Positions 1-10,531 of a stretch of DNA of 64,000 nucleotides are shown here, one piece after another. A program made the position numbers and the translations under genes. Source of the stretch: Ostrinia nubilalis. Lineage: Eukaryota > Arthropoda > Insecta > Lepidoptera > Crambidae. Under the pieces are notes generated by a model. It had not been told where the DNA came from. It searched no databases and saw only the letters and a list, made by a program, of their open reading frames with translations. The number at the start of each line of letters is the position of its first letter. Position 1 is the stretch's first letter. The stretch covers positions 12,170,001 to 12,234,000 of the forward strand of contig NC_087108.1 in NCBI RefSeq assembly GCF_963855985.1. The letters run 5' to 3'.

Positions 1-453
1 AATATTTTTTCTCCATATTTCTCTCACTTCCAAAGGGCGAACTGTATTAGCCACTATATTGTGCTGAATACAAAATATTCGACATTCTCTGGAGATGTTC
101 CGATCATATTTTATATTTTATCGTGCGAGTAGTTCGCGCCCCGGGCGAGCGATTCCAGGATATGGACACTTTTATGACATCGATAGCAATCGAGTTGTAT
201 TTTCAGTGGCTTTATTTGATTTCAGAAAAATAGAGCTGGATAAAGCTACAGTTTGTTTTCTTTTTACAGATTTAAGTAATAAAAAATAAATTAGAATAAA
301 TCTTTTCTTCTATTTTGTGGAATTTAACATTAGACAAAACTCAGCTCTTCGATGTTCAAAATCATACCTACTCGTATTTACTTTCAGACAGTCAAGCAAG
401 TAGGTACATAACTTATGTTCAGACCATACTAATAGAATTAGAGATCTAAGGTA
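1..453. other. AT-rich DNA, no feature recognised
   Basis: Low-GC unique-looking sequence. A 64-codon plus-strand ORF at 95-289 has no recognisable motif, no splice context and no supporting composition, so I treat it as chance. Confidence 0.5.
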
Positions 454-570
454 TACCTGTTTTCATCAGCAAACCCTAATTTTTAAGTAACCCCTATGAA
501 AACAAAATGCTTGTTAAGTGTTACCATAGGGGTCACAGAAAAAATAGGGATTGATGGTGAAAACGGGCAT
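454..570. mobile_element. MITE-like inverted-repeat element
   Basis: The first ~43 bases and the reverse complement of the last ~43 bases match at roughly 80%. The outer arms are cctgttttcatca and tgatggtgaaaacggg, and the inner arms end in acccctatg and cataggggt. The whole element can fold into an imperfect hairpin with no coding capacity. This matches a common lepidopteran MITE type as I remember it. Exact ends and the target-site duplication are uncertain; TA lies near both ends. Confidence 0.65.
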
Positions 571-1933
571 AAGTTTCTGTTTGTCTCATATGGAAATCGA
601 ACCTTTAGGAAAGTCTAATAATTGTCAAATTATTATTCAGAAGTCAATCACTAATCACTGATGAGGTTGTATTCAGAGTTCTTAGTAAAGGACAGAATTA
701 GCAAATACGTAGGTAGTTTTTAAATATATTAAGGTGATTTTGTATGACAATTTGAAGGTGTATCTTTACAAAAAAATCAGAAACTTAATTGAAATCTTCT
801 GAAAAAAGTTGGTTTTTATGCCCTTAAACCAGTAACTGTCATACTACGTTCACAAACAATCGAACACTCGCCTCAACCCTCTCGATTCCGCGCAACTTTC
901 CACATTCCGAAAAAAATCTTCGGGTCTGTTCGACCCGTCGATGGTAAACACGCCCAAGAGACTCGTCACGACCGATTTATTCGCAGTATATCATGTTACG
1001 GAGGCCTGGTGGGCAAAATATATCTATTATATGATCTGATTGTCCTCTTCTTCCAACCCTTGCAAGGGTTGTCTTGGGAATTCTTCTCTGATTTGTTTGT
1101 TTCTTGTTACGGCGTTCGCGGATATTTTTTGTCGATACTTTATTTGGTTTGAGGGATATTTTTGTTGTATTAAGGCTTGTTGTCTTTATATAGGGTGTCG
1201 GTAGTGCTTACTTGCTTTGAAGAAGCTTACAAAGTTATGGCAGCTTTTGTTAAGTGACAGATAGTACACATAACTAATTACTTTTATTTATAACCTATAG
1301 TGACACAAACTGGCATCGTAAAACTTCGTAATACTGATACCACCTTAATTTTTCATCTAACACTAATTAAGTTTTATGAAATATTAAAAAAAAAACAAAA
1401 AGATACCTAGCTGAAAATCCGAATCAAGTCAATTAAAGAAAAAAAGTTTGTATTGAAAGCAAAAAGATATTTTCGCTTAAAAATCGACTTTTTATTCAAA
1501 CAACCTATGGGCTTAATTAACTCCAAATGATCAAAAGGACCTAACGAAGGCAGTTTACGGTTGAAACCTACCTGCAAACAAATTTGAGCTTTAATTTTTT
1601 TCGCATTGAATTGAAATTAGGGATGTATTTTTTTATTTTTTCCCCATAGTGTGATCGTGTTAATTTATATTTTAATGTAATTTATGTGGGTCCTAAAGGT
1701 GGGTATTTGCGAATCCTTTGAATGTTACTTAATAGCTACGGCTTTTTTGTGTTGCCAGAGCGAGAAAAATGGGGAAAAATATTCCACGTAATATGAGGAT
1801 GTTGTCAATTTATGGAGCCGTTTGCCTAAAGTAAATCCAGAAACCTAAGTTTTTATATGCAACTTTTTTAAAGTAAGATAAAAATTTTAGTGACCGGAAT
1901 GGTGTGGTGTGGTGAATTGGATCCAAAATCGTA
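571..1933. other. unique AT-rich DNA with a short perfect palindrome
   Basis: No ORF, RNA gene or repeat is recognised. The only local structure is an 18-bp perfect palindrome at 1054-1071 (caacccttgcaagggttg). A stretch with several CpGs lies at 860-970. Confidence 0.5.
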
Positions 1934-2092
1934 TTATTTTTATGCAAGACAAGGCAGGTATTTGACCGCAATCCCTCCGCACCTGATGTTAAGTGAGATG
2001 CAGTCTAGGATGGTAGGTACATATTTGCCCTGTCAGTGCCTATTCACTCTCGCCTTGAAAAGGCCCGGATTATAGTGTTCAGGAAAGACAGC
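1934..2092 (+). repeat. dispersed repeat, copy 1 of 2
   Basis: About 155 bp matches 30148-30296 at high identity, sharing gttaagtgagatgcagtcta-type sequence, then ctattcactctcgccttgaa and a region ending ggaaagacag. The 61-codon ORF at 1890-2075 is inside the repeat and is not conserved as a frame. The class is unknown. I recognise the sequence as lepidopteran repeat DNA but cannot assign it. Confidence 0.7.
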
Positions 2093-2851
2093 AGCATTTA
2101 TTCTTATATTGTTGTATTGAGTACAAGCTTACTGAAATGTTCTTTATATGACCATCGATAAACTTACTTCACCTTCTATTTGTTGACACCGACGACTAGA
2201 TTCTATCAAAAGCCTTAGAACAGCAGTGTTGTTAGCACATGCTAACTTTACATTTTTACTGCAAAATAACAATCATTATACATAAGATCAAATCGACGTA
2301 TGATTAAATAGGTACTATTTTCCGGGCTATGTAACAAACAGTTACCTATACATAATTATTATTTGAAAAAGAAAACTCCAACTCGATAATATCTCACACC
2401 ATTCAAATAATCGCTGAAAAGCTTTTAATCCAACTGTAAAATGACTGCAACCTTTCTTGACTATATTAGGCAAATTCACTCAATTAACAATAACATAACC
2501 CTATCGACCGTCCTTATTTAAGGGCACAAAGATACTCATAATTAAAATATGCAGTCCCTAATCCACATAAATAAAAATTAAGGCATAAGCAGGTACAAAA
2601 CTCGCCCTTCGCCTTCTAAATATAATTAAGTATAACCCAATAAGCCCTTCCAACAAAAACAACGAAAGCAACGGAATTTTATTATGATTATTTGCATATT
2701 AAAATAATTATAATTAAGAGAGATTCTTGTTGTGGGGAGAATCTTTTTGGGTACACGCATTTATTATTATTAATGAAGGGCAGTGGATTTTATATGCTGT
2801 CATTTTTTGAAGAATGTTATAAGTAGTTTTGGGTGAGACTGAACAACCGGT
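2093..2851. other. unique AT-rich DNA
   Basis: No gene, RNA or repeat recognised over about 750 bases. It contains scattered short homopolymers only. Confidence 0.5.
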
Positions 2852-2986
2852 TTGGACAGCGTGTTTCTTCTCAGCACTTGCCATATTATGTTTGTTTCGA
2901 AGCGCTGGTAGGGCCCAAAAGATAAGGAGACATGTAAAGTGCCCCATAAGGGCTACCTTTTTTTTATTTACTATATTTTGACGTTA
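2852..2986 (+). repeat. LINE 3'-tail-like repeat, family C (copy 1)
   Basis: Shares gtttcttctcagcacttgcc, then gcgctggtagggcccaaaag, aagggctacctttttt and ctatattttgacgtt with 14989-15180. The second copy ends in repeated tttgattt, typical of LINE 3' ends. Assignment to a LINE 3' untranslated tail is inferred from that tail and from relatives at 3107, 23030 and 62444 that share the cttctcagca core. Confidence 0.65.
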
Positions 2987-3106
2987 GTGTTGTAATAAAA
3001 TATTGATTGATCGATGATAATTTAAAAGATAAAAATGTTTGGGATACGTTACTGCCTAGCTCGCATAAATATTTATAATTTTGTATATTTTAAAGCATGT
3101 AAACCT

Positions 3107-3320
3107 TTGAAAAAGAGGCTGACAATAGTGACTGAGTTTCTTGCGCTGCTTCTTCTCAGCACTGGCCCATTTATTATCCTGAAGCAGTGGTAGGGTTAAT
3201 ACTGGGACGTGTAAAAGTGCTTTTTTTTAAGCCTATTTACAGAAATAAAAGAGTTTTAATGAGTTTTAATGAGTTTTTTTTTATTTTTGATTTGTTTTAA
3301 TTTAATTTGATTTGATTTGA
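3107..3320 (+). repeat. LINE 3'-tail-like repeat, family B
   Basis: Begins gaaaaagaggctgacaatag and continues through tgcttcttctcagcactggc and gcagtggtagggttaatac. It ends in an AATAAA-bearing stretch and a run of tttgatttgat units. A reverse copy is at 23030-23135 and a short piece at 36305-36350. The simple tail suggests a non-LTR retrotransposon 3' end truncated at its 5' side. Confidence 0.65.
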
Positions 3321-4004
3321 GGAGTGTAGACAATCTTCAATTTGCAGAGTTGTAGAGGGTCGTGTTGTTGTAGTGGAGTGGAGACGAAATGACCTATGAT
3401 GATGACGATATCTTCACCGACGATCTTATCACCGTATTTTTACAGCTTTCCTACAGAACCAATATGAATATTCTCAAAAAATTTGCGTCCCCAACTGATT
3501 ACAATTTGCATGAAAAGGTTTTTTAAGAAGATTTGAAATCCCATTTGTTTGACCCACCAGTGCCACCCTGTGTACTTACACCTACTTATTCGAAGAAAAT
3601 TAATACAATCTTATGATTATGTAAAAAAAATATCGACAAGTTAATTAGTGAGAAACTAATAAGAAAAACCTTAGACTTATGGAGATGTATTTTAAATCTT
3701 TTTTTAAAGATAAAAAACCTCAAAATATTCAAAGCACCTCTAATCCGCAAGCCAAACAGAACTTTAAAATATTAGCCCTCGAGCAACCCTTCCACTGCTC
3801 TCGTAATTATATTACCCGGGCTCGATTTCACAGCCGCCATTTTTCTTAGATAACATTTTTAATCGTCCCACGGTTCAGTTGGTGATCCATGACACAGTGG
3901 AACTAGAGCAGTAGGTTTATTTCGTACTCAAAGAAAAAGTATTTATAATTATGCAGTGTTTTATCAATAAAATATTTATAATGAGTAACTAAACAGTGCC
4001 TACT
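3321..4004. other. unique AT-rich DNA
   Basis: No coding, RNA or repeat signal recognised. A short CpG-containing stretch lies around 3775-3840. Confidence 0.5.
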
Positions 4005-4399
4005 TCGTTCGTTTCAGTCAAATGCCGTCCACTGCTGGACAAAGGATTATGCCCATGGATTTCTACAACGACCGGTCCTGCACTGCCTGTTCGTTCGTTC
4101 GGTCGTCACTGCTGGACAAAGGCCTCCTCCAAGGCTTTCCACAATGCACGGTCCTACGCAGCCCGCATCCAGGCTCTTCCCGCGACCTTTACCAGATCGT
4201 CGGTCCACCTAGTAGGAGACCTGCCCACGCTACGTCTTCCAGCCCGTGGTCGCCACTCGAGAACTTTACTGCTCCAACTGCACTGCCTGTATCAATGTAT
4301 ATCCCGCGATCTTTACCAGATCGTCGGTACACCTTGTGGGAGGCCTGCCCACACTACATCTTCCGGTAATATCAGTAGTCGCCACTCAAGAAATTTTCT
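4005..4399 (-). mobile_element. RTE-b retrotransposon 3' stub (outer copy, split)
   Basis: Minus-strand 3' end of an RTE-type endonuclease/reverse-transcriptase element. Reading right to left it encodes relics of the C-terminal GRP.TRWTDDL..VAG region and ends in the (GAAC)n-type tail at 4005-4015. It is interrupted at 4091-4278 by a second RTE-b copy, so the two halves (4005-4090 and 4279-4399) belong to one older insertion. Plus-strand ORFs of 138 and 115 codons here are shadows of the repeat. Confidence 0.8.
4091..4278 (-). mobile_element. RTE-b 3' stub inserted inside an older RTE-b stub
   Basis: A 188-bp 5'-truncated copy in the same orientation as its host copy. It is flanked by a perfect 12-bp direct repeat, tgcactgcctgt, at 4079-4090 and 4279-4290. 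Its tail is ttcgttcgttcg at the left. The duplicated bases belong to the outer stub, which proves the order of insertion. Confidence 0.9.
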
Positions 4400-4852
4400 A
4401 AACAAACAGTAACTTTCTACCTAGACGGGTGTTTTATTAATAAAAAAATGTTTTGGTTTAGAATTTGTAAATATACGCTGTCAAAAATATAAAGTGCAGT
4501 GAGTGAGACACAAACAAAGTAAGTTTTGTTTTAAATTGTGATATGTTTTAAGTTGACTAGGACATTGTAGACTAAATAAAGCTAAACATAAGGGGTTATA
4601 GACCATGATAAATTTTTTTGTCCTTTTTTGTTTCAAGTTCAATACAAATTCGACTGGCGCTACTGTATATTGTTCCACTGTGTCGTCTGCCTGGATGCGG
4701 GTCCCATAGATTAGGTTCTTTCTCTTTCTGTTCCACTTGGTACGTTTATCTTGTGGAATATCGAGTAGAAAGGTTTGCTGATATTATAATTCATTTGTGA
4801 TTTTTAAGGGTTTGGCGACGATGTTTCTTTCAGCCATAGATAAAGGCGGTTA

Positions 4853-5070
4853 TCTATACTAATAAAAAGGCGAAAGTAACTCTGTCTGTCTTGCTTTCAC
4901 GCCCAAACCACTGAACCGATTTTGATGAAATTTGGCATAGAGATAGTTTGATTCCCGGGAAAGAACATAGGATAGTTTTTGTCCCGGGTTTTGAAACAGG
5001 GACACGCACGATAAGGTTTTTATGTGACAGACAAAATTCCACGCGGGCGAAGTTGCGGGCGGAAAGCTAG
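4853..5070 (+). mobile_element. short non-autonomous Helitron-type element
   Basis: Starts TCTATACTAATA and ends in a GC-rich hairpin region (gcgggcggaa) followed by CTAG, with A on its left and T on its right. These are Helitron terminal signatures with no target-site duplication. The interior has the tctgtctgtct microsatellite core and an accgattttgatgaaatttg block shared with copies at 8591, 35577 and 52708. A minus-strand 62-codon ORF is part of the repeat. Confidence 0.85.
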
Positions 5071-6102
5071 TTGATAATAAATTAAAAAGATAATGGTATG
5101 AAATGGAAGTGGAGAAAGTGATGCATTTTCTTATGAAGTTTAAGAAATAGAAACGTGTTGACTCTTTGGGGTATTTTGTGTCTTCCCTTCAATGGAGTTG
5201 GATAACACAGATTATTTACTAATTTATTAACCACTTGTAAAGCATCTTATTTGACATGTACATTTCAAATCAACAAAATGTTAAAAAACAGTTGAATTAA
5301 GTTAAAAATGCAAAATATTTTTTGTAAAGAGTTAGTTATGGATTATTTAGTAAGATATTATTTAGTAGTATAATCATTACTGGACTGACTGCCAAGAACG
5401 AATCTAACCATTTCAACTAAATATTTCAAATGGGATATTAATATTCTACAACATGTTGGAAACTAACAAAGAGGTTTTATACCTTTTATTTTTCTTCTAT
5501 TATAAAATAAATAAATTCTACACTTCATTTTGACAGATTAAAAAAAGTTGTTTTATTTTAATACATTTTATCCATATTTTAATGCAAATTTCATACATTT
5601 TATATTTAATTTAATATGTTGTATTTAACACAACACACGACCGAAGTGTAACATGGAAGCATACCATCTCAAACTACCCAGAATTTTCAGCCTAGATTGG
5701 CTATTCCAGAGCCTGCTAGCTCATATCCAACCAATTCCAGACATTCCAGCCTGCAAATTTCGTGTATATTAAGGAGCAAGTAAGGGAGCGTCAGGTAAGT
5801 CCCATTTAATTAATAACGGCAATAATTGACCGCCCCAGGCTGTTATTGGGAGCTATCACAACATTTGGGTCACGAGTTTGCATCCTACGGTGTAGTTCGA
5901 CCAGTGCAGATTGATACTTGAAGGAAGTTTGGTTTCCTTTGAGAATCCTAGGATACTTTTTTACTTAATTAAAGACTATTTAACTTAAGTTTTGTTTATA
6001 GCACTCACACTAAACATGATTTTTACCATACCCCAACCAGTTTAGATTCTTCTACTTTCAATCTTAGTTTGATTATAATCAGCATTAATTAACTATTGGT
6101 TA
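5071..6102. other. unique AT-rich DNA
   Basis: Nothing recognised apart from AT-rich low-complexity tracts. No plausible exon was seen on either strand. Confidence 0.5.
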
Positions 6103-6162
6103 TAGTAATATAATAGCAGAGCACATCTATAATTATAGATGTGCTCTGCTATTATATTACTA
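6103..6162. repeat. perfect 60-bp palindrome
   Basis: Bases 6103-6132 are the exact reverse complement of 6133-6162, with no spacer. The arm contains tagcagagcacatctataa. The match stops at 6102/6163. See findings. Confidence 0.98.
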
Positions 6163-6404
6163 GTACCTATTATTGTCAATAGCCATTTTATAATGCGATC
6201 TTCATCCATTCATAACATTTCCAGACCTTTTTGATCCCATAACAATATTGAAACAGTATCTAATTTGTTTACAAGTATGACGACTCTTTCGTCTTCTCAC
6301 CATTCATTTGTCTACACCTAATCTTACATGACAATTCTATTCGTAAGTTTTCTCGACAAATGGTTCATTTTATTCATACAAATTTTTGTTTATCAAGTAT
6401 CAAC

Positions 6405-6476
6405 CGTTCATTGTGGAAAACCTTGGAGGAGGCCTTTGTCCAGCAATGGACGTCAATTGGCTGAAATGAATGAACG
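6405..6476 (+). mobile_element. 72-bp RTE-b 3' stub with TSD
   Basis: Contains only the last codons and tail of RTE-b (ttgtggaaaaccttggagga, then ggcctttgtccagcaatgga, then gaatgaacg). It is flanked by the perfect 10-bp direct repeat aagtatcaac at 6395-6404 and 6477-6486. The 66-codon ORF spanning it is not a gene. Confidence 0.9.
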
Positions 6477-6486
6477 AAGTATCAAC

Positions 6487-8074
6487 ACCTCTCGTTCGCA
6501 GTACACCAGCGTACGAGATAGTCAGTAATAGCCTTTGGGTGCAATCAGACCAGCGGCCGCCTTCGTATCTCCTCGTGTTTGCCCACGATACAAGATCAAA
6601 CCGTTAGTGTTCGTTAGCTTATAATAACTTGCCTGATAACCCAGCTAACGATGCAAGATGGAATATAAACTATCAATTAATTAACTATTGGTAATAGAAG
6701 TTATTACGTAGTACCACAAGCTTGTGTTGATTTAAAGCAAATCTAAAATAATTTCTTCTGTTGAGAGGAATTGGCATTGTGTAGACAAAAATATGCACAC
6801 TTTAGGATGCTATAATTATTACACGGTTTATAGCTGAATTATTTTATAAAATAGTTTTGTTATAACAAGAAAACTCTTTTAAAGAGTTTAATTTCTGTGT
6901 GACGGGCAAATATCAGTTTATCTAAACATAAGTTATGAAACATTTTTATTTTTTTAGTGTAACAGTTTTTTTTAAGTTCTATTTTCATTTATTTATTTCT
7001 ATTTATTTATTTATTCATGAATAGAACGGTAGTACCAATTACACTATTCAAACAAGACGTAACAAAGCTCAGAATAACATTTAAGTAATTAAAAACAATT
7101 TAACTTAACTTAATTTAGGAAAAGTACATAAATCAGATGCGATTATTTTCACAGTAACCCAAACATTCTGCTAGTAACGTACTCCACCCCTCTGCAAATA
7201 CGTCACATTTTGGGTTTTGGTCCAGGAAACGATTGAGAGCACTTAATGTTCATGTTCAAGTTCAGTAAGTTAATGCACTACTTGAATCTAATTGAATGAA
7301 TTAAGTTTACTAAAATATTTTTCTTGTTTTAAAGCTTGTATTATCTCGACATTAGTAACCAGAACAAATTCGGCAATTACACCACGTGATTAAGGACATT
7401 ATCCTAATTCTTCGCGGGGAAAAAATTAAATATCTTAAAAATTCCCAAAAAATGCTCAATTACGAAGTCCCGTTGGAAATTTATATCGGCCATAAACCCG
7501 CGGAACAGTGCTAAAGTATAGCTAATTAATGTAAACATGGAACGATTAGGGCTTCAAATAAACAAACCAAATGGCCTCCGCGAGCAATAAATACCTATAA
7601 TATTTTTAATTACAACCAAAAAAAGGACATACAACAGGAGATAAAGCGGTGCCATATTGTAAATGAGAGTAAAAATACAGTGGGGTGTTTTGAAAACGTA
7701 ATATATATATTAGCGCAGGGCCGGACTGGGAGGTCATCAGAATAAATAAATTATGATATAGTGGGCGGTTTTAACCGCTCTCTCATCTCGGCGACTAGGT
7801 AGAGTAGGGTGGCATAGACAAGGGCATTTATTACAGTTACATTTTCTTGATGAAACAAAGATGGCATGGCTGTCTTTTTAAAAACCTCTCTATGATGGGA
7901 CTGAGAATCAAGATTTAAGCTAGATTCATATATTTGTCTGACATGACGCATCTGAACGGAATCAGTTTCATATGTTTATTATGACAGCATTTAAACTAGA
8001 GTGTTATGTCATGTCATGTCATGATGGCTTCTGATGTGTCGCATACTAATTGTATAAAACCGATTCTGTTTAGT
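6487..8074. other. unique AT-rich DNA with low-complexity ATTTATTT
   Basis: A short (attt)n-rich run lies around 6985-7017. No coding sequence was recognised. Short minus-strand ORFs near 7751-7951 lack any known motif. Confidence 0.5.
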
Positions 8075-8221
8075 GGGCTGAGTGTGAGATTTCATCAAAT
8101 GTATGAAAATTTCAGTTTTTGAACATTTCCTGCTAGGGGCGCTACAATCCGTCATACATTTAATGTCATTTTTTGACTCGCTCACTAGTGAGCGCGTTTG
8201 ATGAAAACTCACACTATGCCC
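8075..8221. mobile_element. MITE with ~25-bp imperfect terminal inverted repeats
   Basis: The left end gggctgagtgtgagatttca and the reverse complement of the right end gggcatagtgtgagttttca match with few differences, and both continue into catcaaa. A perfect palindrome gctcactagtgagc lies inside. I recognise this as a widespread lepidopteran MITE type. The 67-codon minus-strand ORF here is a shadow of it. Confidence 0.7.
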
Positions 8222-8480
8222 TCTGATGCGTCACGACACAATACTACACGTCAGACAGATATAAATCCGGCTTCAGGTAAACATTTCATTGCTGAATACA
8301 GGAATTTATCTTTTCAAAATTGTAGGTTGCCTTTACTTTACTTTACTTTAAGTAAGAAGTAACAATTTTTCCTGCCTGCCCGCTCTATCCATTCCAAAGC
8401 TAACTCGGACGTGAGTTTAAAAAAATGTCGGCACTGTCTAATGAATTTATGGTCAGGAACTTGTCGCGGCCGCAATTTTT

Positions 8481-8590
8481 TCCCGCGATAAAGAGAGCGA
8501 TGGCGATGGCGCGTGACAGCGCAGGCGCCGGCCCTGGCTGCCATTTTAGAAACGTTCACGTACGAAGTTTGCTTATTACATCTTATTTAA
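8481..8590. repeat. GC-rich dispersed repeat, copy 1 (host of Helitron)
   Basis: A 110-bp segment nearly identical to 10532-10641, with shared gcgataaagagagcgatggc, gcaggcgccggccctggctg and cattttagaaacgttcacg. Copy 1 is cut at its right edge by the Helitron at 8591-8778, and the flank resumes at 8779. ORFs of 73-76 codons on both strands lie in this repeat and I do not regard them as genes. Confidence 0.9.
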
Positions 8591-8778
8591 TCTATACTAA
8601 TTTTATAAATGCGAAAGTAACTCTGTCTGTCTGTCTGTCTTGCTTTCACGCCTAAACCACTGAACCGATTTTAATGTTTGGCATAGTTTTTATCCCGGTT
8701 TTTGAAGCCACGCGCGCGATAAAGTTTTTATGTGACAGACAAATTTCCACGCGGGCAAAGCCGCGGGCGGAAAGCTAG
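8591..8778 (+). mobile_element. non-autonomous Helitron with a preserved empty site
   Basis: Runs from TCTATACTAA to CTAG, preceded by A (8590) and followed by T (8779). The paralogous segment at 10532-10650 reads straight through the site (…tta A/T gtaag…, junction 10641/10642). That shows insertion between A and T without duplication, as expected for a Helitron. The core carries (tctg)n. Confidence 0.95.
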
Positions 8779-9138
8779 TGTAAGTGTATTAGTGTATATG
8801 TTACTGTAAAAGCTCGAACTACGGTTAATCTTAAGATTTAAGTGTAAGTCTTAGGATTTACGACATGAGTTGGTAAATGTAAGTATTTCTGAAAATACGT
8901 CGATTTTTTCGAGCTTTTACCATTCGTATTTAGTATATGCTAGGTTTTACCTCTGTCAGCTGGTAAATGTTGGTTTTAGGAATAAAACAATGAGTAATTA
9001 TTAATTACTTACTTTAATCAACTAAGTATTAGACAAAACAGGTACATAGTATTATCACAGATAATATAATGTATTATAAAGGTTATATGATAGTAATAAG
9101 TACAAACTAATACCAACTTAAGTATTTAAATTATTTTG

Positions 9139-9693
9139 AAAAACCGGCCAAGTGCGTGTCGGACTCGCGCACAAAGGGTTCCGTACCATTGATTTATGTT
9201 TTTTTTTTATTAAGTTATTTGTATGAAATATTACGCGGTAATAAGCGGTTTACGATTTACGAGGTATTAAAAAAAAACTACTTACTAGATTTCGTTCAAA
9301 ACAATTTTCGTTGGTAGTTTTTATAATAATGTTATGTATCACTCTTGTGGCGGAGTTTTGGGCTGACCTGGCACTGTGTAGGTTTGTTGTCGACATGAAA
9401 AGAAGATGATATGTTTTTTTTAGATTTTTCATTTTCTTATTTTAGAAGTTGAAGAAGAAATTTTTGAGTTTCAGTTCTAAGTATGGGGAGCCCCGAATAT
9501 TTTTATTTTATTTTTATTTTTGCATCAAAATCTTAATGTGGTTCACAGAATACATCTACCTACCAAGTTTCAACAGTATAGCTCTTAAAGTTTCGGAAAA
9601 AAATGGCTGTGACATACGGACGGACAGACGGACAGACAGACATGACGAATCTATAAGGGTTCCGTTTTTTGCACTTTGGCTACGGAACCCTAA
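9139..9693 (+). repeat. lepidopteran dispersed repeat (aaccggccaagtgcg type), inside the 1.18-kb element
   Basis: Begins aaccggccaagtgcgtgtcg and gactcgcgca, and ends ttgcactttggctacggaac. It has an acggacagac microsatellite core near 9615-9640. The left gggttccgta and right tacggaacc form inverted subterminal motifs. I know this as a common lepidopteran repeat but cannot name its class. A 152-codon ORF starting at 9449 runs through it and out the other side, and is not a gene. Confidence 0.7.
9341..9405 (+). repeat. repeat G, copy 1
   Basis: About 65 bp: cactcttgtggcggagtttt, gggctgacctggcactgtgt, then aggtttgttgtcgacatg. Similar copies occur at 33001-33069 (minus), 57978-58042 (plus) and 60920-60987 (minus). 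No ORF or tail is visible. Confidence 0.7.
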
Positions 9694-9972
9694 TAACGTA
9701 TATATCTCTGAATATCTCAATCTCTATCATATCTATCTAACTGAATCAGTAGTTCTCTATTTGGAATTTAACAAAGAAATACAAATGACATGTTTTGTTT
9801 TCATCATTTACCGTGCCATTAATGTAAATCCTAAGATTTACCAACGAAATGGTGGTAAGAGTTCGAATCGCAAACCTTTTGGGACATTTACCATTAGGAA
9901 TTGGTAGATCTTAGGTTTTACTGGAATATCTTAGGATTTACTGCAATTCGAGCTTTTACAGTAACATATACA

Positions 9973-10027
9973 TAATTGTATTTGATTGAAAAAGAGGCTG
10001 ACAAAGGTGACTGAGTTAGTTTCTCAA
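9973..10027 (+). repeat. LINE 3'-tail-like repeat (family A/B) leading into MITE units
   Basis: Carries gattgaaaaagaggctgaca and aaggtgactgagttagtttc. The same lead-in occurs at 10660-10705. In both places the MITE family ccgtattcacaaac/gtttgtgaatacgg was inserted in this tail sequence. The tail resumes at 10336-10530 and 10968-11110. Confidence 0.6.
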
Positions 10028-10328
10028 GCCCACATTCACAAATATTACTATGAGGTCTCACAATGCGCGTGGACGCACAGGGTCATACACACCAATCACA
10101 GAGCTCTATTCAACGTTGTGCGTTCGATTTGCTGCGTCACTTAAGCAAGCATCGTTTCTGAATACGGGCGTTAGTTTCCCAAGCCCGCATTTACAAATAT
10201 TACTAAGAGGTCTCAAAATGCGCGTGGACGCACAGGGTCACACAAGAACCAGTCACAGAGCTCTATTCAACGTTGTGCGTTCGATTTGCTGCGTCACTTA
10301 AGCAAGCATCGTTTGAGAATACGGGTGT
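10028..10328. mobile_element. two head-to-tail copies of a ~145-bp MITE (MITE-1)
   Basis: Copies at about 10028-10170 and 10184-10328. Each runs from a (c)attcacaaatatt-type left terminus through atgaggtctcacaatgcgcg, cagagctctattcaacg and gcttcacttaagcaagc to a gtttgtgaatacggg-type right terminus, with small differences. The termini are inverted repeats. The full family has at least seven further copies in this window. Confidence 0.85.
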
Positions 10329-10335
10329 AAGCCTT

Positions 10336-10530
10336 CTGTCACATCTTCTCAGCACCAGCCCATAATGTTGTCCCGGAGTGGTGATAGGGTAAGCTATTTG
10401 TGCAACCGGCAATTTCGGCTGGAGATAAAAAAAAGCTATTTGGGCGTTTATAAGCACCCTGGAAAGAGCCTAAGTATTGAATAAAAACTCTGACTTTCAA
10501 ATCAAATCATTTTATTTGATTAAAACATGG
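10336..10530 (+). repeat. LINE 3'-tail-like repeat, family A
   Basis: Includes ctgtcacatcttctcagcac, cagcccataatgttgtcc, gcaccctggaaagagcctaa and a tail of atcaaatcattttatttgat. A reverse copy is at 27346-27435, and 10968-11110 is a related copy. It is interpreted as a non-LTR retrotransposon 3' end. Confidence 0.65.
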
Positions 10531-10531
10531 T

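Larger units (their letters stand above)
8793..9972. mobile_element. 1.18-kb TIR element with subterminal repeats
   Basis: The left terminus 8793-8818 (starting tgtatatgttactg) and the right terminus 9947-9972 (ending cagtaacatataca) are perfect 26-bp inverted repeats. Just inside each end are repeated variants of cttaggatttac and ggtaaatg (for example 8826-8890, 9824-9842, 9909-9942). No transposase is present, and the interior is largely occupied by another repeat (9139-9693). Superfamily not assigned; no clear target-site duplication. Confidence 0.8.

Noticed and set aside
3996..4412. 138-codon plus-strand ORF
   Set aside because: It is an antisense frame across two nested RTE-b stubs. 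The real coding relic is on the minus strand.
9449..9907. Longest ORF in the window (152 codons, plus strand)
   Set aside because: It begins in the dispersed repeat at 9139-9693 and runs out through the end of the surrounding TIR element. The sequence is simple Tyr/Phe/Ile-rich with the acggacagac microsatellite inside, and there is no known motif.
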